A stretch of 56,576 bases of DNA, from NCBI GenBank assembly GCA_029100405.1, contig JAQXPG010000125.1:1-56576 (forward strand), given 5' to 3'. The DNA comes from Lachnospiraceae bacterium (lineage in GTDB: Bacteria > Bacillota > Clostridia > Lachnospirales > Lachnospiraceae). The first letter of the stretch is position 1. Each line of letters opens with the position of its first letter. Position numbers and translations under genes: made by a program. The notes beneath the pieces are model-generated. The model did no database searches. It was not told the DNA's origin and was given only the letters and a program-made list of their open reading frames with translations. Shown in pieces: positions 53,059-56,576 of the stretch.

Positions 53059-55398
53059 TTATCTCTTATCAAAAACCTTTTTGTGCCCCGACACTAAAAA
53101 TAGTACCCCAAAAAACAATACACTAATCAGAGATATAATAACGGAAAGTGTAAAAAGTGTGTCATTATAAACTATCTTTATTCTATGGTATCCATTTCCT
53201 AGAACTACACCCGTCAGACCACCATTAATATTGACAGAAGGTGTCCGTTGTCCATCAACATATATCTGCCAATTATGATCATAAAAAATCGGTACGCAAA
53301 ACATTGTACCTTGAGTGGATTCAGCATATACCTCTGCATAGTATATATTATTATGATAGGTGTCTTTAATTACTCCATTCTTAAGATCATTCCACAATGG
53401 AACATCCGATTTGTCCTTGTAATCCTGTGACACATTGGAATTTCGTTGAACTTGATCCGTATAATAAAAGGATTTTTGCAATACCTTTCTCTTTTCGTCC
53501 TTATCTAATTTAAGATATTGTTGTTTAGGAATTTGTGAAGTATACAAATATCCAAATGGAAGCGAATTTTTATTATAGTACAACCATCGGTTTTCTACTT
53601 TTCCCTTTAAGATATAATTGTCATCTTGTATTTCATGATCTGAAATTAAATATTTGCATCCAAGTAAAGTACTCACAACATAATCATCAGCTGGAACGGA
53701 AATATATTTACTAGCCCGACTGTATTCACCCGGAGCAGCAAATGGCACATCATTATTGTACATATATGCGCCAACTGAAGCATTTGGGGTAGCATTGTAA
53801 TCCATGACACTATAGTAATTCTGCATTTTCCCTTCATTTAGGGAAAAATTTGTATAGTTTTTTTGAATGCGGTATAGTTCCGGGTCATCTTTCATTACTT
53901 TTTTTATTGTTGCTTCGGTGGACTGATCGTGAAGCGCCTTATACTCTGCTACCGTCAATAAATTTCTCTGATTTATGGACGAATTATTATTGAAAATCAT
54001 TTCAATAGAAATTGCTAAAAGAAAGCACAAACGTATAACTGCGTTCATCTCTTTGTCTCGCAAACACAGTATTGATATTATTAATATGTTATAGACTACC
54101 GTTACAACAATCACATAGATTGCTACTTTTTTATCTATATCAATCGCTCTATGATAATGAGCAATTGTTAGAATGATATACAAAAAAATGTCAACCATAT
54201 CTGCCAAGATAAGATTTAACACTATTTTCTTCTTATCGATTTTGTCGAAAAGTATACTCTCAAAGTAAGAAACTGTAATCCAGATAAAGAAAAAAATCAA
54301 AGCAAAGGTCCAACGCTGTTTTTTTACATTAAACGTCAAATACTTTGTAAACGGAGTAAAAAGCAAAAAAAACGCTATCAGCAGTAATACGCTGCCTCTT
54401 TTTAGTTCTTTTCTTCTATCTCCGCAAAACAGCCAATTGACAAGGGCAATCATTGTCAAGGCAGAGACACAAAGTATGGTTCCTTCATAGTAATTATAAT
54501 AGCCACTATAATCCCCTATACCCAAAAAATCATTAGAGAAAAATCTTGCTATATCGGTTAAAATTACCTGTTTATTATATACGATTCCAAATGGAGATTT
54601 TTCGGTTGTAACTGCCGACGTTCTAGAACTATTTAGGTAACCGACAACTCCTGGTAAGATTTTAAAAGCACAAATCAATGCAGCAAATAATCCATCTCCT
54701 AAAAGGAAAACGAGTCGTTTGATAATTACGTGAGCATTATTCTTATAAGCATTGTATATTGCTATATAAATAGCAGAACATATACCCGTCATATAAAGCC
54801 AATAATAAGAGTTTGCGGTCAAGCCAATTAATATCAGGCCAAGGATGACAGAGTATGTATCTTTAAAAGACCGAAAATTACATTTAACTAATAATAGTAC
54901 ATATATACTGATGGAAGCGTATGCAGCCCCAAAGTCAAAGTGTTGCCCCCACAAGACAAGGTATCCCGAAAAAGCCCAGAGAAGTCCACCAACCATCGCA
55001 GTTATATCATGGTATTTAAAATGCTTAAAAATTAAGTAACCAGAACAGGAAGACAATATAAAAGCCAATAAGATTCCTATTAAAAAAGTTACATGAAAAT
55101 ATTTTTCCGGCAGGAAATAATATATCCATTGAACAATATTGATATATCCCAAAGAAAAATTAGATCTTCCCAGACCATTCGCAAAAGAATATCCATATAT
55201 ATTTCCCTGTCTAAGCTGCTGCCGATCAAACAAAGCGTTTAAATAATACTGTTGAATGGTATCCGTACCAATATCAGAATAGAAAACTGTGTATCCAAAA
55301 AACACTGCCTTCCTATATAGAATCAAAAAAATAAAAACGGTAAAGCATATTGTAATAATCAGACCCTTGTCTTTTCTGATCTGTTTTTTCCTATCCAT
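53059..55398 (-). CDS. YfhO-family GT-C membrane glycosyltransferase
   Basis: A 779-residue protein with about 12-13 helices and a large C-terminal extracellular domain. KAVFFGYTVFYSDIGTDTIQ (acidic loop after TM1), YINIVQWIYYFLPEKYFHVT, and a C-terminal beta domain (AEVYAESTQGTMFCVPIFYD, NWQIYVDGQRTPSVNINGGL) followed by a last helix match YfhO. In Bacillus subtilis and Listeria, YfhO-type GT-C proteins with a CsbB-like GT2 and a flippase glycosylate lipoteichoic acid. First gene of block E; it likely decorates a wall polymer outside the membrane. Confidence 0.9.
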   Translation of the reverse strand: MDRKKQIRKDKGLIITICFTVFIFLILYRKAVFFGYTVFYSDIGTDTIQQYYLNALFDRQQLRQGNIYGYSFANGLGRSNFSLGYINIVQWIYYFLPEKYFHVTFLIGILLAFILSSCSGYLIFKHFKYHDITAMVGGLLWAFSGYLVLWGQHFDFGAAYASISIYVLLLVKCNFRSFKDTYSVILGLILIGLTANSYYWLYMTGICSAIYIAIYNAYKNNAHVIIKRLVFLLGDGLFAALICAFKILPGVVGYLNSSRTSAVTTEKSPFGIVYNKQVILTDIARFFSNDFLGIGDYSGYYNYYEGTILCVSALTMIALVNWLFCGDRRKELKRGSVLLLIAFFLLFTPFTKYLTFNVKKQRWTFALIFFFIWITVSYFESILFDKIDKKKIVLNLILADMVDIFLYIILTIAHYHRAIDIDKKVAIYVIVVTVVYNILIISILCLRDKEMNAVIRLCFLLAISIEMIFNNNSSINQRNLLTVAEYKALHDQSTEATIKKVMKDDPELYRIQKNYTNFSLNEGKMQNYYSVMDYNATPNASVGAYMYNNDVPFAAPGEYSRASKYISVPADDYVVSTLLGCKYLISDHEIQDDNYILKGKVENRWLYYNKNSLPFGYLYTSQIPKQQYLKLDKDEKRKVLQKSFYYTDQVQRNSNVSQDYKDKSDVPLWNDLKNGVIKDTYHNNIYYAEVYAESTQGTMFCVPIFYDHNWQIYVDGQRTPSVNINGGLTGVVLGNGYHRIKIVYNDTLFTLSVIISLISVLFFGVLFLVSGHKKVFDKR

Positions 55399-55460
55399 TT
55401 CGTATATTCTCCTCTACCAGAACACAGAGTTATTGATTACACTTTCTCTACCATAAATAA

Positions 55461-55487
55461 GGGGGTAATCTTTCAAATATTACCCCC
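55461..55487 (-). terminator. Stem-loop terminator after the amidase gene
   Basis: Perfect 9-bp stem GGGGGTAAT / ATTACCCCC with a 9-base loop, then TTATTTAT on the minus strand, 20 bp after the amidase stop. It separates the amidase from the YfhO gene, so block E must have its own promoter; I see no clear one in 55399-55460. Confidence 0.7.
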
Positions 55488-55506
55488 TAAAGTGAATTAC
55501 TAAATA

Positions 55507-56576
55507 CTATATAATGTTAAATGTCTTTAATATTCCATGTGCATCTGCTATGCCAAGATTTCTTAGCTTGCCTTCCGAATTCAAAAAAGCATCTCTGTCA
55601 CTTGGACTAGAAAGGAAACAATGTTCCACAATTACCGCTGGGGTTCCATTTAATTTTGCTCGCCTTAGCAATCCATAATAATCAGTAACTGAACCATCTG
55701 GGTATCTTCCCCCATCATCGGAATATCTGATAATATTACCAGTTCCAGATTGAGGTATTCCTAGCTTTAACAACTCGTTCTCAATATTTACAGCCAAACT
55801 ACTGCTATAACTGTAAATATTATTTCTATTATAGCCAGAATTTTGCTGAAGTACTGTTGCCCCTCTGGCACCATGCCCACCATCAGAGTTCAAGTGTAAA
55901 CTCACCAAAGCATTTGAGCCATTATTCTTTGCAAGATTTGCTCTTACTGCGAGATCTCCATAATCTGCAGATAATGATCCGCCTCCATTAGGGCAAGCTC
56001 CCGTTGATCTGGTCATATAAACGGTAACCCCGTATCTTTCCAATTCTTCTTTGCAATACTCTGCGATTTTCAGTGTCAGATCCTGCTCCTTATATACATA
56101 ATAAGCACCTGGGTGCTGATCATCATGTCCGGGGTCCAATGTTATTATTAACCTACATGAGGAGGCAATAGTTGCTTCAGACACTACGCTTTCACCCCAT
56201 TTGTCCGTCACTACTACGCGGTAACCTATTCCGTTCCAGGAAGCATTTGCTGTATACTGCGTTGTAAATGGATTGTCTGTATAATTCGTTCCCCAGTTCA
56301 TCCAAGGCTGGTTTGGATATTTGTATTGCCAGATGTAATTTAATCCATTTCCTATTGCAGAAATATTAAATGTTGGTCGATCACCATAGTGTACATGTAC
56401 ATCGTTTAACTTAGATGTTAATCTAAGTTTTAAATGGACATCTACACTTCCTTCATTCGATGTCGATGTGTTCCCATATCGATCGCTTACCAGTACCCGG
56501 TATTTGATCCCGATCCAACTCTGATTTGCCTTATAGGGTGTCGTATAGGGATTTCCTGTACCCCAGCTTTTCCATT
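55507..56576 (-). CDS. Secreted N-acetylmuramoyl-L-alanine amidase with Ig-like repeats (5' cut by window edge)
   Basis: The open frame runs to the right edge (first full codon at 56574), at least 356 residues. Two repeats of about 90 residues precede the enzyme, each with a W-x-x-W-G-T-x-N-P-(Y/F)-T-T block and an aromatic G-(I/Y)-x-YRV-(L/V)-V-(S/T)-D-(R/K) strand, typical of Ig-like cell-surface modules. The Amidase_3 domain has zinc ligands in TLDPGHDDQHPG, YKEQDLTLKIAEYC and VSLHLNSDGGHG, and the catalytic Glu in VIVEHCFLSSPSD. It cleaves peptidoglycan stem peptides. It is transcribed as a separate unit ended by the hairpin at 55461-55487. Confidence 0.92.
   Translation of the reverse strand, partial: WKSWGTGNPYTTPYKANQSWIGIKYRVLVSDRYGNTSTSNEGSVDVHLKLRLTSKLNDVHVHYGDRPTFNISAIGNGLNYIWQYKYPNQPWMNWGTNYTDNPFTTQYTANASWNGIGYRVVVTDKWGESVVSEATIASSCRLIITLDPGHDDQHPGAYYVYKEQDLTLKIAEYCKEELERYGVTVYMTRSTGACPNGGGSLSADYGDLAVRANLAKNNGSNALVSLHLNSDGGHGARGATVLQQNSGYNRNNIYSYSSSLAVNIENELLKLGIPQSGTGNIIRYSDDGGRYPDGSVTDYYGLLRRAKLNGTPAVIVEHCFLSSPSDRDAFLNSEGKLRNLGIADAHGILKTFNII

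Noticed and set aside
52993-53097. Plus-strand 34-residue hydrophobic peptide between wecE and the YfhO gene
   Set aside because: It has an ATG and one helix-like stretch but no SD, opposes the operon, and overlaps the end of the YfhO gene; weak without transcript data.

Overview
The window is a very large cell-surface polysaccharide locus from a Gram-positive, low-to-mid GC bacterium. I read it as a Clostridia member, probably Lachnospiraceae. The signs are strong AGGAGG-type ribosome sites, two LytR-CpsA-Psr ligases, a split Wzz-like modulator and BY-kinase pair, a YfhO-type membrane glycosyltransferase and a secreted amidase with Ig-like repeats. The genus cannot be fixed from this sequence. 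Nearly every gene is on the minus strand; one glycosyltransferase (21515-22549) and a partial gene at the left edge are on plus. No tRNA, rRNA or CRISPR array was seen.

Left edge (1-818): tail of an unknown gene, a decayed phage terminase end, a REP-like repeat and the terminator of the first operon. Block A (18237 down to 819) is a complete Wzx/Wzy operon. In reading order it holds the Wzz-like modulator, tyrosine kinase with YYGK tail, exported Ig-like protein, LCP ligase, initiating sugar-phosphate transferase, glycosyltransferases interleaved with all the GDP-D-glycero-alpha-D-manno-heptose enzymes (HddA, an HddC-GmhB fusion, GmhA), then acetyltransferase, polymerase, glycosyltransferase, flippase and acyltransferase. 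Block B (21254 down to 18454) is GtrA, a second LCP protein and an SGNH protein. A lone plus-strand DUF4422 glycosyltransferase diverges from it.

Block C (37045 down to 22555) is an ABC-transporter-dependent, rhamnan-like system. It has a sugar-nucleotide reductase, a WbdD-like protein (decayed methyltransferase plus kinase-like domain), two RgpF-family proteins (one fused to a HAD domain), acyltransferase, Wzm, Wzt with a C-terminal glycan-binding domain, a second initiating transferase and two GT2 enzymes. Block D (48873 down to 37646) holds a second heptose route, for ADP-heptose (HldE, GmhA, GmhB), with a GT9 heptosyltransferase, a second flippase, a paralogous reductase, GT2, acyltransferase, a GacI/GacJ-like pair and a DUF2142 membrane enzyme. 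Remnants of rmlA and rmlD show that a dTDP-rhamnose operon was once here. Block E (55398 down to 49650) looks like a side-chain decoration cassette: WecE aminotransferase, N-acetyltransferase, undecaprenyl-phosphate sugar synthase, two EmrE/ArnEF-like flippase subunits and a YfhO GT-C enzyme. The window ends inside an Amidase_3 cell-wall hydrolase.

The most unusual features are candidate contingency switches in block A: (GACA)13 inside the terminal acyltransferase gene, (GACA)6 directly after the start of the acetyltransferase gene, and a G10 tract at the start of the initiating transferase. Other notable points are two heptose pathways in one locus, a WbdD-like capping arrangement in a Gram-positive setting, and REP-like repeats bounding the locus in inverted orientation, with a candidate promoter between the right-hand copies. 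All functional calls come from motif reading by eye; no database search or alignment was run.
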